Positions 33,265 to 44,545 of a stretch of 64,000 nucleotides of DNA are shown one piece after another. Both the position numbers and the translations under genes were made by a program. The stretch covers positions 26,507,131 through 26,571,130 of the forward strand of contig NC_135016.1 of assembly GCF_051020955.1 (NCBI RefSeq), given 5' to 3'. The notes beneath the pieces were generated by a model that was not told where the DNA came from, did not search any database, and saw nothing but the letters and a program-made list of their open reading frames with translations. Origin of the DNA: Megalopta genalis. Lineage: Eukaryota; Arthropoda; Insecta; Hymenoptera; Halictidae. Position 1 is the stretch's first letter. Every line of letters starts with the position of its first letter.

Positions 33265-34500
33265 AAGAGCTCGTGCTACGATTATATTACCTGAATTCTT
33301 TCACCGTCTTGAATTACGGTTTTATGTAACGTGCGCAGGATTATGTAAGTTCGGCGTTTCGCCTGAGAAAGCGTCGAGTTTAAGGGTTTAATATTTGATT
33401 TTACTTAATTCGTGTGTAACGTGACGAAACCTCTCAGCCGAAAGGACTCGTAGCATTCAAGCGTTCAAGGACTTTGTTCGAAGAACTCTTAGCACCTACT
33501 ACCATGGCCGAGCTAGCGTAGTAAGTGAATGTTAAGCTCCGCTTCCACTCGAGTAACGCGCGATTCCGCGAACAAAGTATTACAATAGCGAATTGGACTT
33601 TGTTTCGAGACGAAGATATTACAAAGGTGATATATCGATTGATATTTAGAACGCGGCTCGCAGATATTCTAAATGTTCTCGTTCCCGCGGCTCGCAACGA
33701 AAACGATCGCATAAGTTGGAGGGCACGACGGCAAACGGATCGCGTGTCGTTATGCGTGCGATTAATTTTAATCACGCGCGCGAGTGGTTCCGCGACGCGT
33801 GTGTGCGTCTATGTACCTGGATGTTCTTGAACGCCGATCGAATTTCGCGCACGCGAGTCTCTCGTTGTAACGCCTGATGGGAACTTTATGTTGCTTCCCG
33901 GCGTCGTTGCACGTGCATCCTTCGCTATGGGATACATGCCCGGTTCAAATGAAAATATCTACTCCTTAGCGTGCATTGTTATCCTCGCGCGGTAATCGCG
34001 ACGGTATATACGAACGGTGCTCGATTCGCTTCGAACGCGTCGTCGACGAAAAATCGCGTGCGCTCTAAAATCACCGCGCGGCTTGCAAATATTTCGGGCC
34101 CATTAAAATCTCCACGCCCGGTATGGTTTGCCGGCTAAACGTTGGCCCCCGCTAAATCATAGTTTCCGCGGCGTTTATGTAACCGCGACGGGGCAGTAAA
34201 CATATAAATCCTGGCATGCGCCGTATTTCATCGCTGCTTTGACGTCCAGCCGAACCCTTTATTCGGAGTTTCGTCATAAACTGTCCGCGGACCTGGATCA
34301 ACCTTTCTTCCATTAACCTGGCCGCAAAAATGATGACGAAAAATTGACAACGTTTCTCGAAGTGAGATACTTGGAACTCTCGTCGAACTAATCCTTTTAG
34401 CTCCTCGAAAGTAGCTGACGACGTTTGTCCAATCTGTAAAGCAGCCTCTTAACCAAAGAGTGTCCCGATATTAATGGAGGCGATTATAAGAGTCCGAAAT
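33265..34500. other. Unique CpG-rich sequence, possible regulatory DNA
   Basis: No exon and no repeat. 33880-34270 mixes TTTATG-type and GCGCG-type motifs with even composition, which would fit an enhancer or conserved non-coding block. Only cross-species comparison could show this. Confidence 0.3.
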
Positions 34501-34638
34501 AGATACAGGTGGCTCTCGACTTTCGCACATTCTACTTTCGCGCAATTCGCTATTTCGCACATTTTAAAAAATTCAACTTTGTATGCCTTCGCGGTCGAAT
34601 GTTCCCTTTGAGCGGATTATCGTGAGTCGAGCAGGCTA

Positions 34639-34853
34639 CAGTAATGTCTCTCTAATTGACGCTCAGATTGTCCACTGAAATGTACAATTTGGGAAGAGGA
34701 GACACGATTATACGAGCCTTGTGGTTTGTTTTTATAATTGTGGACAATTTATAACTATAACAATAAATCGCAAGGCTCGAATAATCGTATCTCCTCTTCT
34801 CAAATTGTTCATTTCAGTGGACAATCTGAGCGTTAATTAGAGAGACATTACTG
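34639..34853. mobile_element. CAGTAATG snap-back TA element (copy F)
   Basis: CAGTAATGTCTCTC...GAGACATTACTG, 215 bp with TA flanks. Nested near the left end of the 34506-36109 element. Confidence 0.9.
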
Positions 34854-35290
34854 TACATTGTAACTGGATGGCGCCTCTCAGGGGACATCAGAATTTAGCT
34901 ATCGGATTACAATGTTGTTCCGATCGAGAGGTCAAGACTTTGACAATTAAAAATATTATAATAATAATATAATAATAAAAAATAATATAAAAATGATAAA
35001 AAATAATATATAATAATAAAAAAATATTATATAATAATATAATTAATATATAATATAATACAACACAATTCAATTATATTACAGATCTTTGAATTCGTAA
35101 TGTTGATCGTTCGACGGTCCGATCTCGACTCTCGACTGTCCGTTGGTATCACTATTCCGTGGCAACCCCTATCTTCCATTATTTCCTAAGGAGTTGTTCA
35201 CAACAGGGCAGTTTCACATTATAGCGACTTGATTTGGACAAGTGAACAATATGAATGAAGCCTTTATGCATCTAGACAAATTTTTAACTA

Positions 35291-35500
35291 TTGGGTCGTT
35301 CGGAAAGTTGTTTCGTTTCTCAAAAAAGATTTCGTTTTGTAAGCTCGTTAAAGAAGCACGTGATTCAGTATTTTACGAATCAACGACGGGGATTCTACGA
35401 GATAAGCAGAAAAATATCGCAGACTTTTTCTATTTGAAACGTTAAAAAATTGCCTTTTATTTTCTCGTGAAAGAACGTAACAACTTTCCGAACGACCCAA
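35291..35500. mobile_element. Mariner-type miniature element (TTGGGTCGTTCGGAAAGTT)
   Basis: TIRs TTGGGTCGTTCGGAAAGTTG and complement, TA on the left and TG on the right. 210 bp. The ends resemble mariner-like termini. A 67-aa frame that crosses it has no recognisable mariner motif. Confidence 0.75.
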
Positions 35501-35566
35501 TGTTACGGAAAAATGCGATCCCAATGGAGAACATACGTTCTCCAGTACGTAAGGCAATACAAAGTG

Positions 35567-35690
35567 GCATAAGTCACTTTTTTTTTTTGAAATGAAAAGA
35601 TACCGTTCAATTGTAATTGGTGTTACCATTAACTCGATTTTTTTGAAAAAGTGACTTATGCCACTTTCAAAATAAACGGCTCATATATAG
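35567..35690. mobile_element. Partial ATGAGCCGTTTATTTTG element
   Basis: The right end (CACTTTCAAAATAAACGGCT) and a shortened left arm of the family seen at 30046-30277 are present. The left terminus is missing. Confidence 0.7.
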
Positions 35691-36109
35691 AAATCTTTAT
35701 CATGAAAGGAAAAAAAGGAGGTACTCAACTAACTCTTGACAATTTTATAAAGAAAATACCCAAAAACTCTCTTTCTCTCTATAAATAAATAAATACTGTT
35801 CCGCTGACTTGTCCAAATCAAGTCGCTATAATGTGAAACTGCAATATTGTGAACAACTCCTTAGGAAATAATGGAAGATAGGAGAACATTACAAATTCAA
35901 AGATCTGTAATACAATTGAACTGTGTTGTATTATATTATATATTAATTGCAAATAAAATGCCGCGACGCGAGAAAAACAGAGAGGTTCGCAACAACGCTT
36001 CAAAACACCGTCTTTGGTGCATATTTTTATACATCCCTCTACTTTCGAACATTCAACATTCGCGCACAATTTCAGGAACCAATTGTGTGCGAAAGTGGAG
36101 GGCCCGCTG

Positions 36110-37210
36110 TATTTCTAATCGGTAACGAGGAAAGAGAAAAGTCGTCTCCAGACTCGAGATACCCGGAGACTCCGGCATAGCGTCGTCGCGTCGCCTAGTC
36201 CTGGTGGTCCCCATTCGGCGACGCTAATCCGAGGCGAACCATCGTAGCCCTGATTGTCGGGGAGAGGGATCGAATAGGGGCCTCGGAACGGAACCGGAGA
36301 CACCATAAAGCAAGGGGGGCCACGCTCGGCTCCGATATCGTTCCGTTCGTGTTTACGTTTTCTACATTCTACATTCCTGTACGCGGCGGATGCTGAAGTA
36401 TGCGCGGCTCCGAAGACGCGAGCACGGTGTACGGCGTGCAGCGTACGTACGCGCACACGCTCGGCCAAATATATATGGGGAACGATAGGTGATAGAAAAT
36501 GGTAATGTCGCGGGCACCGTGAAACATAGCTGATTGGGACCCGGTCTCGAGTCTCCGGCCTCGGGTCTCTCGGGTCTCTCAGCCAAGGCTTATCGCTCCC
36601 TGCACTCGGCGCACATCCGTATTCATCCTGCAACAGCATAGCGCGCAACTGCATAGGTATAGGTGTGCGACTACCACGGGATCGAAACCGTCTCAGCCTC
36701 GAGTCCCGAGAGATCTCGAGTCGACGAGTGAAACTCGAGACGCCTCAAACACGCTCTACGAGGACTATTGTCATGGAAAGTCTTGGGCGTTTCTTTCAAA
36801 ACCTCCCCCACTCGCGGTGCCGGGTTGCTTGAACTGCTTAAGAAGCCTTGGCGGGAGATAACGAGAGGAGTATTTAAACTCGCGTGCGTCCGTAGCAGCT
36901 GTACGGTAGCGTATTTCGCTGTGTTCCGAAACATCGCGGCTCCGTTCCCGGATCTTTCCCGAGTCTCTTTAGTTTCGGTGGCTCGTGCCAATTTTCGAAA
37001 ATGCCAGGGAATGATGGAGTGGTTCAGTTAGTGAGAGATATTTTTCCTTATTCCAGCCTTCTCGAACTTCTAGTAGAAAAATAGAAATTTGCCTAAAGTC
37101 TCACGGTTCTACTATGACAATTGCTTTCATTCCTGCTGCTAGAAATATCAGAAAAATTAGATTCTTTGAATCACAGGAAATAACGAATTGATAACAGCGA
37201 ACGTATGCAC
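36110..37210. other. Unique CpG-rich sequence, nothing recognised
   Basis: A 179-aa minus-strand frame (36115-36654) and its shadows are Arg/Pro-rich with no motif. No repeat found. Confidence 0.3.
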
Positions 37211-37213
37211 ATA

Positions 37214-37453
37214 CGGTAATGTCTCCCTAACTGACGCACATATTGTGCATAATAATGAACAATTTTGGAAGAGGAGATCACGATAATTCGAGCCTTGCAG
37301 CTCGTTTTTATAATCGTTGACAATTTAGTATTGACAATTTCACAACAGTCGTAACTATAAAAACGAACCGCAAAACTCGAATAATCGTATCTCCTCTTCC
37401 CGAATTGTCCGTTCTTATGGACAATCTGAGCGTCAATTAGAGAGACATTACTG
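37214..37453. mobile_element. CAGTAATG snap-back TA element (copy G)
   Basis: CGGTAATGTCTCCC...GAGACATTACTG with TA flanks, 240 bp. The centre contains a short duplication (GACAATTTAGTATTGACAAT). Confidence 0.85.
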
Positions 37454-37475
37454 TATGTCGAAAAATATTGTTCTA

Positions 37476-37892
37476 CAGGGTGTCCCAGGTTTTAATGTTC
37501 AAACTTTGTTAATGTATTCTATGGCACAAAGTGAGAAAAAAATGTTATGTAAACATAGGTCATATAGAGCTTTATTAAGAAGTTATAACAAAAATTCAGA
37601 ATAGGAGTAGTAATTGCATTAGAATAGTGAAGCATTGGCTTGAATAAATCAGCACATGCCGTGTGTTTATGTAAGCTGTGTTTATTAATACATTTCGAAA
37701 TGTATTAATCGATCGAAGATTTTTTTTAATTTTTTAATTTTTTTTTTTAGTTGATTACTATTCCTATTCTGAATTTTTGTTACAACTTCTTAATAAAGCT
37801 CTATATGACCTATGTTTGCATAACATTTTTTTCTTACTTTGTGCCATAGAATATATTGACAAAGTTTGAACATTAAAACCTGGAACACCCTG
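37476..37892. mobile_element. CAGGGTGTCCC palindromic TA element, copy 2
   Basis: CAGGGTGTCCCAGGTTTTAA and its complement close a 417-bp element with arms of about 130 bp and TA on each side. It shares only the outermost ~11 bp with the 32530 copy, so it is a different family of the same terminus class. Confidence 0.85.
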
Positions 37893-37934
37893 TATACAGT
37901 GAGAATGCAACGAGGCCAAGAAAAGTTTCATTAA

Positions 37935-38216
37935 CCCGAGAAAGATAACCTACGTCGCAGAGGCGCCTGCGAAGACTGTTGGTTTTTGTTAATTTTTCAT
38001 AGAGGTCTAGTGATTTAAGTTTAAAATTACTTAAAATATACAAAAATATAATATAAATGCATTTTATTTTTACAATAATGCCAAACCTTTAAAATGACTA
38101 GATTAACTTAAATAAATATCCATTGTTAGTATAAAATTGACGCCTTAGAAAAGCATGCGCCTCTGAAGCGTATGGTTATCTTTTACGTACGTTGTCATAT
38201 GGTTATCTTTCTAGGG
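37935..38216. mobile_element. IFP2-like piggyBac miniature element
   Basis: TTAA at 37931-37934 and 38217-38220. The right terminus, read inward, is CCCTAGAAAGATAACCATAT, then ACGTACGT and a second AAAGATAACCAT. This is very close to the ends of the classic piggyBac from Trichoplusia (established knowledge). The left end is CCCGAGAAAGATAACC. 282 bp, non-coding. Confidence 0.85.
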
Positions 38217-38219
38217 TTA

Positions 38220-38712
38220 ACAATATGAAATGGAATTTAATCGAACGCTTTAGCCAACGATTCGAATAAGAATAAAAGATTATAGGCGCAGTTTTTAAAG
38301 AGCGGTCGTATAATTCTTGGTAAGCAAATTTCGACGTGAAGCAATTAAACGACGTAAAGCAGACTCTGTGTGCAGCTGTATCGAGGACAGGTCTTTATTC
38401 GTACGATGGTTTAGCTGTTTATTGCCGATTGCCGAACGCGATCGGAAAATACGGGCGTACGGGGGTAACGAAGCTGTCCGCTCTGTGATAGGCAGCACGT
38501 GGGCGTCCTTTCCTTTCCAATAATGTTTTACGCGTGTACCATTAACTTCTAGCAATGCTGCACTTTCTAAAATCTTTTTTGCAATTCTAACCTCGCACTG
38601 TAGTCTTCCCAGTTGGTCAAGCGTTCTATCGCTGCGTTTCTACTTACTTCGTTAGGTCCTTTGCGATTTTCATTTAAAACTTTACGTTCGGATAAAGTTT
38701 AAACAGCTAATC
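38220..38712. other. Unique sequence, nothing recognised
   Basis: Frames at 38295-38555 (-) and 38317-38523 (+) shadow each other and no motif was recognised. Confidence 0.3.
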
Positions 38713-38716
38713 TTAA

Positions 38717-38923
38717 CCCTTTGCACTCGAGTGGCGACTCCGAGGCACCACTAATATTTGTTATGTCACCTTTTAGGATCATTTGATATTAACGAAGTTT
38801 ACATTTGACAAATTGTTAAGAGCATAAAATGCATGAAATGCATTTTCTCATATAAAATAGAAATACTGCGAGTTAGAAAAATGATTTTATATTTTCAGTG
38901 GAAATAGCTTCGAGTGCAAAGAG
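38717..38923. mobile_element. TTAA miniature element, CCCTTTGCACTCGA family (copy 4)
   Basis: TTAA at 38713-38716 and 38924-38927. CCCTTTGCACTCGAGTGGCG left end and TTCGAGTGCAAAGAG right end. 207 bp, with a deletion near the middle relative to the 8254 copy. Confidence 0.85.
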
Positions 38924-38929
38924 TTAATA

Positions 38930-39679
38930 ATATTATTGATATGAATAGAAAAAGGAACTATATAAAATTAAAAATAAATTTCATATTAACATTTTTACGC
39001 ATAAATTGTTACATAATTGAATTCTAAAATCCGGAGAATAGTATTTGTCGAATCAAATGTGGAATTCAAAGGTTTCGAATTACTTTTCGATTTTCACGGT
39101 TAAATTATAAAACGTGAAATATTCTCTCCTAATTGAAGCATGGTCAGAATATCTTCCGTAGATCAACAGAATTATTGCGACTCGGTTGTTGATTCAATGA
39201 TATCCCCCGGGTCTGTAAATTCACAGGGTGACACGAAATTTTCGGTCGGTAGTACACAAATAATTCTCGTATCATTCTGTTAACACGTTCCATCGAATAC
39301 CTTCGAGCAACGTCGACGAACGAAGGAACGTCTGCGTTTTCTGTGGAAAGAAAAAACATCGAACGAAGATTTCTTGAGCCTAAGGAGTCCAGTCGAGTCA
39401 CGAAGCTATACATCGATCATATATATCAATATACACTAATATTTGAACACGATAAAAAGCGTCGTCAAGATAATGCGTTACCGAACGAATTTACTCTGAA
39501 ATGCAGAGAATCGAGGCCCCGGTTAGATATGTTTTTATCCGATTTCCTGTCACGTACACCAAAAATCACGAATCCTTCAAAATTTCACGATTAAAACTCA
39601 ACAAAATCACGAATACAAAGTAGATATTAAAAATCACTTGCCAAACTGTTATAATTGGATATGCAAGTATTAGATCGTA
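38930..39679. other. Unique AT-rich sequence, nothing recognised
   Basis: Short frames only (89 aa minus, 83 aa plus). No repeat. Confidence 0.3.
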
Positions 39680-40353
39680 GATTTTAATATATGTGTATTG
39701 AGATATTGCATTGATAAATGCTTAAAATGCAACAGAATGTTTCCATCGTTAAACATTCATGTTTAATCTAATACAAAATTGGCAGATAAATCTAACGCAA
39801 GGAATTTGTTGTTATATTTATTTAGCTGTTAACTGTTACATTTATTTTATATTTGTTGTATTTATTTTACAGTCCGTAATTATTAGACAGTGGATCTTTG
39901 TGCAAATTCTCATTTTCAAACAACGCTTTACAACAAATACGATCAAGCTTTCCTTTCACAACTAAAAGTTTACCCATCGTCAAAAGAAAATGTGTGATTA
40001 ACCTGGTTAATTGATACGTTCCCTTGTATTTGAAAAATCTGCGCTCACCGTAAATGTACATAGATTCGCTGTCTACCATTTACCGCCACCAAATGTTCAT
40101 TATTTGAGATACCGATAAGCATATTTTTATGTATACAGTAATGTCTCCCTAACCGACGCTCGGATTGTCCTCAGAAATGGACAATTTGGGAAGAGGAGAT
40201 ACGACTGTTCGAGCCTTGTGGCTCGTTTTTTTTGGTTATCGATTGTCGACAACTATAAAAACAAGCTGCAAGGCTCGACTAATCGTGTCTCCTCTTCTCA
40301 AATTGTCCATTTTTGTGGAAAATCTAAGCGTCAGTTAGGGAGACATTATTGTA
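39680..40353. repeat. Duplicated ~670-bp segment, copy 2 (partner 9584-10253)
   Basis: Direct-orientation copy of the 9584-10253 segment, including its terminal snap-back element. Left-hand flanks differ between loci. A small indel (TATTTAGCTG against TACAGCTG) marks the copies. Confidence 0.9.
40136..40351. mobile_element. CAGTAATG snap-back TA element (copy H)
   Basis: CAGTAATGTCTCCC...GAGACATTATTG, 216 bp. It shares the GTGGCTCGTTTTT...GGTTATCGATTGTC centre with copy A, as expected if both were copied together. It is separated from the satellite by a single TA. Confidence 0.9.
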
Positions 40354-41547
40354 CAGTAATGTCTCTCTAATTGACGCTCAGATTGTCCAAAAAATTGGGG
40401 AGAGGAGATACGATTATTCGAGCCCTGTGGTTTGTTTTTATAGTTACGAATTGTCAACAAGTATAAAAACGAGCTGCAAGGCTCGAATAATCGTGTCTCC
40501 TCTTCCCAAATTGTCCATTTTTGTGGACAATCTAAGCGTCAGTTAGGAGTTATTACTGTTATTGTTACTGTACTCCGAAATACAGTAATGTCTCCCTAAC
40601 TGACGCTCAGATTGTCCAGAAAAATGGACAATTCGGGAAGAAGAGATACGATTATTCGTACCTCGCGGTTCGTTTATTATAGTTACAAATGGTCAACCAG
40701 TATAAAAAACGAGCTGCAAGGCTCGAATAATCGTATCTCCTCTTCCCAAATTGTCCATTTTTGTGGACAATCTAAGCGTCAGTTAGGTGTTATTACTGTT
40801 ATTGTTACTGTACTCCGAAATACAGTAATGTCTCCCTAACTGACGCTCAGATTGTCCAGAAAAATGGACAATTCGGGAAGAAGAGATACGATTATTCGTA
40901 CCTCGCGGTTCGTTTATTATAGTTACAAATGGTCAACCAGTATAAAAAACGAGCTGCAAGGCTCGAATAATCGTATCTCCTCTTCCCAAATTGTCCATTT
41001 TTGTGGACAATCTAAGCGTCAGTTAGGAGTTATTACTGTTATTGTTACTGTACTCCGAAATACAGTAATGTCTCCCTAACTGACGCTCAGATTGTCCAGA
41101 AAAATGGACAATTCGGGAAGAAGAGATACGATTATTCGTACCTCGCGGTTCGTTTATTATAGTTACAAATGGTCAACCAGTATAAAAAACGAGCTGCAAG
41201 GCTCGAATAATCGTATCTCCTCTTCCCAAATTGTCCATTTTTGTGGACAATCTAAGCGTCAGTTAGGAGTTATTACTGTTATTGTTACTGTACTCCGAAA
41301 TACAGTAATGTCTCCCTAACTGACGCTCAGATTGTCCAAAAAAATGGACAATTCGGGAAGAAGAGATACGATTATTCGTACCTCGCGGTTCGTTTATTAT
41401 AGTTACAAATGGTCAACCAGTATAAAAAACGAGCTGCAAGGCTCGAATAATCGAATCTCCTTTTCTCAAATTGAAAAGGAAGAATCTCGCATCTCCTTTT
41501 CCCAAATTGAAAAGGAAGAATCGTATCTCCTTTTCCCATTTTTATGC
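40354..41547. repeat. 240-bp satellite built from the snap-back element, five units
   Basis: A first unit (40354-40582) is followed by units at 40583, 40823, 41063 and 41303, exactly 240 bp apart. Each consists of a CAGTAATG palindrome plus a short ATTGTTACTGTACTCCGAAA linker. The three middle units are identical except at isolated positions (GTTAGGTG against GTTAGGAG). The last unit is rearranged near 41450-41540 into three CTCCTTTTCCCAAATTGAAA-type repeats. Confidence 0.95.
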
Positions 41548-41549
41548 AC

Positions 41550-42315
41550 AATATGAGCGTCAATGAATGCTTTCAGATGAATTTGATTCACAGAAGGGCG
41601 AATCCTGGATTCTTGGCGAACGTTTCGCCTCGGCAAAAGCTTCCCCCGTGGCCGACGCAATTCCCGTTCCACAAGGTCAGAGCTGATAAAATCCTCGGGG
41701 AGACGAGTCCGCCCCTATCGGCGGGCCGTCCTACGCGATCCGTTCTCGCGATCGCGCACGAAACGCGGCGGAATATCGGTCGGGCCCGCGATTTACGTCG
41801 CAGTTCGCAAGGAATAATGCGTCGTAGTACACCTGGCGATAAAGCATCTGTGTGTAATTCGATTATCTGCAACGGTTATTGCATCGGTATCGAGCCGGTG
41901 CGGCCAGCCAATCGGCGATCCGGACTCGGTGGTCCTTATCGCGTACCGGTATCGATGTTTCCAGCCGTATGTTCAACTCAAATATTGCGAATCGCTGGTC
42001 CGATACGGTTCCGTTCAACCGCGGCCAGCGTGTAAATTGTTCGCGCGGGTAAACAAGATCTAAGGACGATCGGCGAGGGTATTTTGCGGGCCGTGTAACA
42101 CGTTTCTCGATCGCGATCGCGATCACAGTCACAGTCACGGTTATCGGTGCCGTGCGTGGGTCCTTGGGCCGCCGGAAGTTCACCACGACCTGTGGGTGTG
42201 ATTTGGGAAATACTTTACGCCGTTACAGAATGCCTCGCCCGGGTCGCACCCTGTCCGACTGTGAATTTATTCGACGTTATTGGACCGTGGATTTTATGCA
42301 TTCGAAACGATACCG
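41550..42315. other. Unique CpG-rich sequence, nothing recognised
   Basis: Frames on both strands (163 aa plus, 107 aa minus) overlap, with no motif recognised. Confidence 0.3.
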
Positions 42316-42476
42316 CGATTATTCGAATTCAGAAGAAGTCTAGAAATATATATTATTATAAAATAAATATATACATATATATTTCTAGACTTCTTCTGAA
42401 TTCGAATAATCACGGTTATATTATATCATTTAATATTATATTATATAATATTATATATATATATATAATATAACCG
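42316..42476. repeat. Two adjacent long hairpins
   Basis: ATTATTCGAATTCAGAAGAA... at about 42317-42351 pairs with its complement at about 42376-42410. Immediately after, CACGGTTATATTAT (about 42411) pairs with ATAATATAACCGTG ending near 42478, through an AT-rich stem. Part of the second stem (ACGGTTATA / CCGTGATTATT) also echoes the first. Confidence 0.8.
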
Positions 42477-42477
42477 T

Positions 42478-42478
42478 G

Positions 42479-42520
<42 letters not shown>

Positions 42521-42672
42521 TATATATTTATATATATTATATAATAATAATTATTATTATAATATATAATAAATATAATATAAATAATATGTAAATAGAT
42601 AATAAATAATATATAAATATAATATATAATAAATAACATAGACCACACACATATATATATATATATATCAGT
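42478..42672. repeat. AT-rich microsatellite tract
   Basis: (TTA)n from 42479 to about 42522, then irregular TATA/TAA repeats and (AT)n near 42650-42668. Confidence 0.9.
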
Positions 42673-42674
42673 AC

Positions 42675-44275
42675 TTTTGGTCTTGTTAAAATTGCTAGAC
42701 GAAGAAGTGCACTTTTAGTTAACTTCTGCTGCTTGCCGTTCATTTAAAACATTTGTATGTCGCATGATCGTTGCAATAATCTATCGCAATATCGTTTTTG
42801 AAATTGAATCAAACGATTCGAATCTTATTTCAGAAGTTAGAACGCCGGAAGACGAAGTTGCCGGACAACTCGCGAACAAGGTTTTTAAAATAAAAAGCTA
42901 CGACAAATCGAAATTGGGCCGAGTCATAATATCCGTTTCTGAGAACAAGTTATAATAACGCTAATCATCATCCTTGTGACTCACCTTACACGAGTGAAAC
43001 AAGTAGCTACAAGTCGCTGGAAATAACACCCAACGCAGGATCGATCGTGACAAAGTTGTTTTGCCTCATCGGTAAATAAGATCGACGCAAATCTGGAATA
43101 TAATGTTAGAACTGGAACGTAACAAAATATTTCCTCCGGACAATATTCCAGATAATATTCTATCCGACCGTTCGCCTTCGAATAATACATACATCAGGCC
43201 CGAGTCGCGTCGTGTCGCGTGATTACCTGAGGAAATATTTTGTATGTGGAAGGTCTACGATCGATAGCCGTTACATTTTTATCTGCGACCGTAAATAAAG
43301 CAATCGTAACTCGTATTACTCCTCAGAGTTTGTCATTCGATAAGACTGATAGCAATTTTTATTGTTTCAAGCGCTCCGGTACTTCTGACAAATCGTTCGA
43401 ATGCTCTCGCCAACGGCAGAAAAAATTTAAAGGGCTCGCAATCCGCTTCGATCTTCCACCGATTTTCAACGACGACGATTTCACATGATTTTCCAGAGGC
43501 ATCGCTAAAAATTCTTGTATCACGTTTCGAAATAACTTTGATATTGTCAAGGTTTGTATTCGAAAAAAGAAACTGTTTCACGTGTAACCGTTGCACGAGC
43601 GGCAAGAATTTCGCACGCGTAGAATGCGTATCGAAATAAATGATGATCGAAATGAAAATGGCTTCGAACGGAAATGGTCGATAGCGGGACAAAAACGACT
43701 GATTTATTCAAACGCATCGATTACCCAACCGACACGCGTTAGAGTTGATGAAGCGATACCAGCCGAAGCTACCGATATTTGTAGCGCAACAGGTGTTCGC
43801 CGTCGCTGCTAATTTGTACTCCAACACTCTGTTCACACATGCGTATTGTAACTCCACGGTAAATATAACGCGTGCCGCCAGCGTGCAGCTGTGCCTGCGA
43901 GCTTCCCGATTATCAGGTCCACCCAAATGATGTTAATTTGCTCTACATATCGCTAACATCGGTTCCTTCGTGCTCCGACGCTATCGAAATTTAATGAACG
44001 TCCGACGCACTCGACGCGAAGGTGTGACACTCCGCGTGTCTGCTCAATTACTCTATCATTCTTGGGACTTCATAATTGTGCTCGGCAACTGCTCCGTAAG
44101 AGCTCAGTCACACGACTGTACACTTATTGTAAAATTGGGGGCTGCGTTCGATTTTTATTTCCGATTTTCGTCGTGCGAAATGAAACTAGTATTAGAACAT
44201 TGTTAGCGTTAATACATTACTGTGCCGGTATCTGTATCTTCAATGGTTGTATTCGCTCGATCGATCGACCACGTT
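42675..44275. other. Unique sequence, nothing recognised
   Basis: Several 60-120 aa frames overlap on both strands with no domain motif. Composition is even. No gene supported. Confidence 0.3.
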
Positions 44276-44328
44276 GTATTGGGTTGGCAACTAAGTAATT
44301 GTCGATTTCAGTTATGGATGTCTCTCAC

Positions 44329-44512
44329 TCCCACTAGGTTAATAGAGGTCATTAGGTTAATAGGTCATTGGGGTCATAGTTCATTAGGTTAATAGGTCAT
44401 TTGGGTCATAGTTCATTAGGTTAACAGGTCATTGGATCACTATGTTAATAGGTCGATAGTTAAGTCATTAGGTTAATAGGTCACTAGATCACTAGGTTAA
44501 TAGGTTTATAAA
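44329..44512. repeat. TTAGGTTAATAGGTCA minisatellite inside mariner
   Basis: Degenerate ~10-17-bp units (AGGTTAATAGGTCATT, GGGGTCATAGTTCATT) fill the gap between the mariner left end and the transposase remnant. The same variants occur at 46384-47140. Confidence 0.9.
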
Positions 44513-44545
44513 ATTATTATTATTATTATGTTATTTTTTATTATC

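Larger units (their letters stand above)
35043..35950. repeat. Large inverted repeat
   Basis: 35043-35106 and 35169-35243 pair with 35809-35881 and 35887-35950 (for example ATTATAGCGACTTGATTTGG against its complement). A ~60-bp stretch is present only in the left arm. The loop is about 565 bp and holds two further palindromic elements. This may be a separate element with long arms nested in the Tigger-like element. Confidence 0.8.
34506..36109. mobile_element. Probable Tigger/pogo-type element, non-coding composite
   Basis: Imperfect TIRs CAGGTGGCTCTCGACTTTCG (left) and the complement of CAGCGGGCCCTCCACTTTCG (right), with TA outside both. Subterminal CTTTCGCACA-type repeats occur at both ends. 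CAG ends with TA targets fit the pogo/Tigger branch (family knowledge). It holds at least three nested insertions and no transposase remnant that I can recognise. Confidence 0.6.

Noticed and set aside
35242..35445. 67-aa frame as a mariner transposase remnant
   Set aside because: It crosses a mariner-type miniature element but lacks any conserved mariner block such as LPxRW or the Asp motifs.
40612..41556. Four repeated 74-75-aa frames as a gene family
   Set aside because: They are the same frame inside tandem copies of a palindromic transposon-derived satellite, so the protein repeat follows from the DNA repeat.
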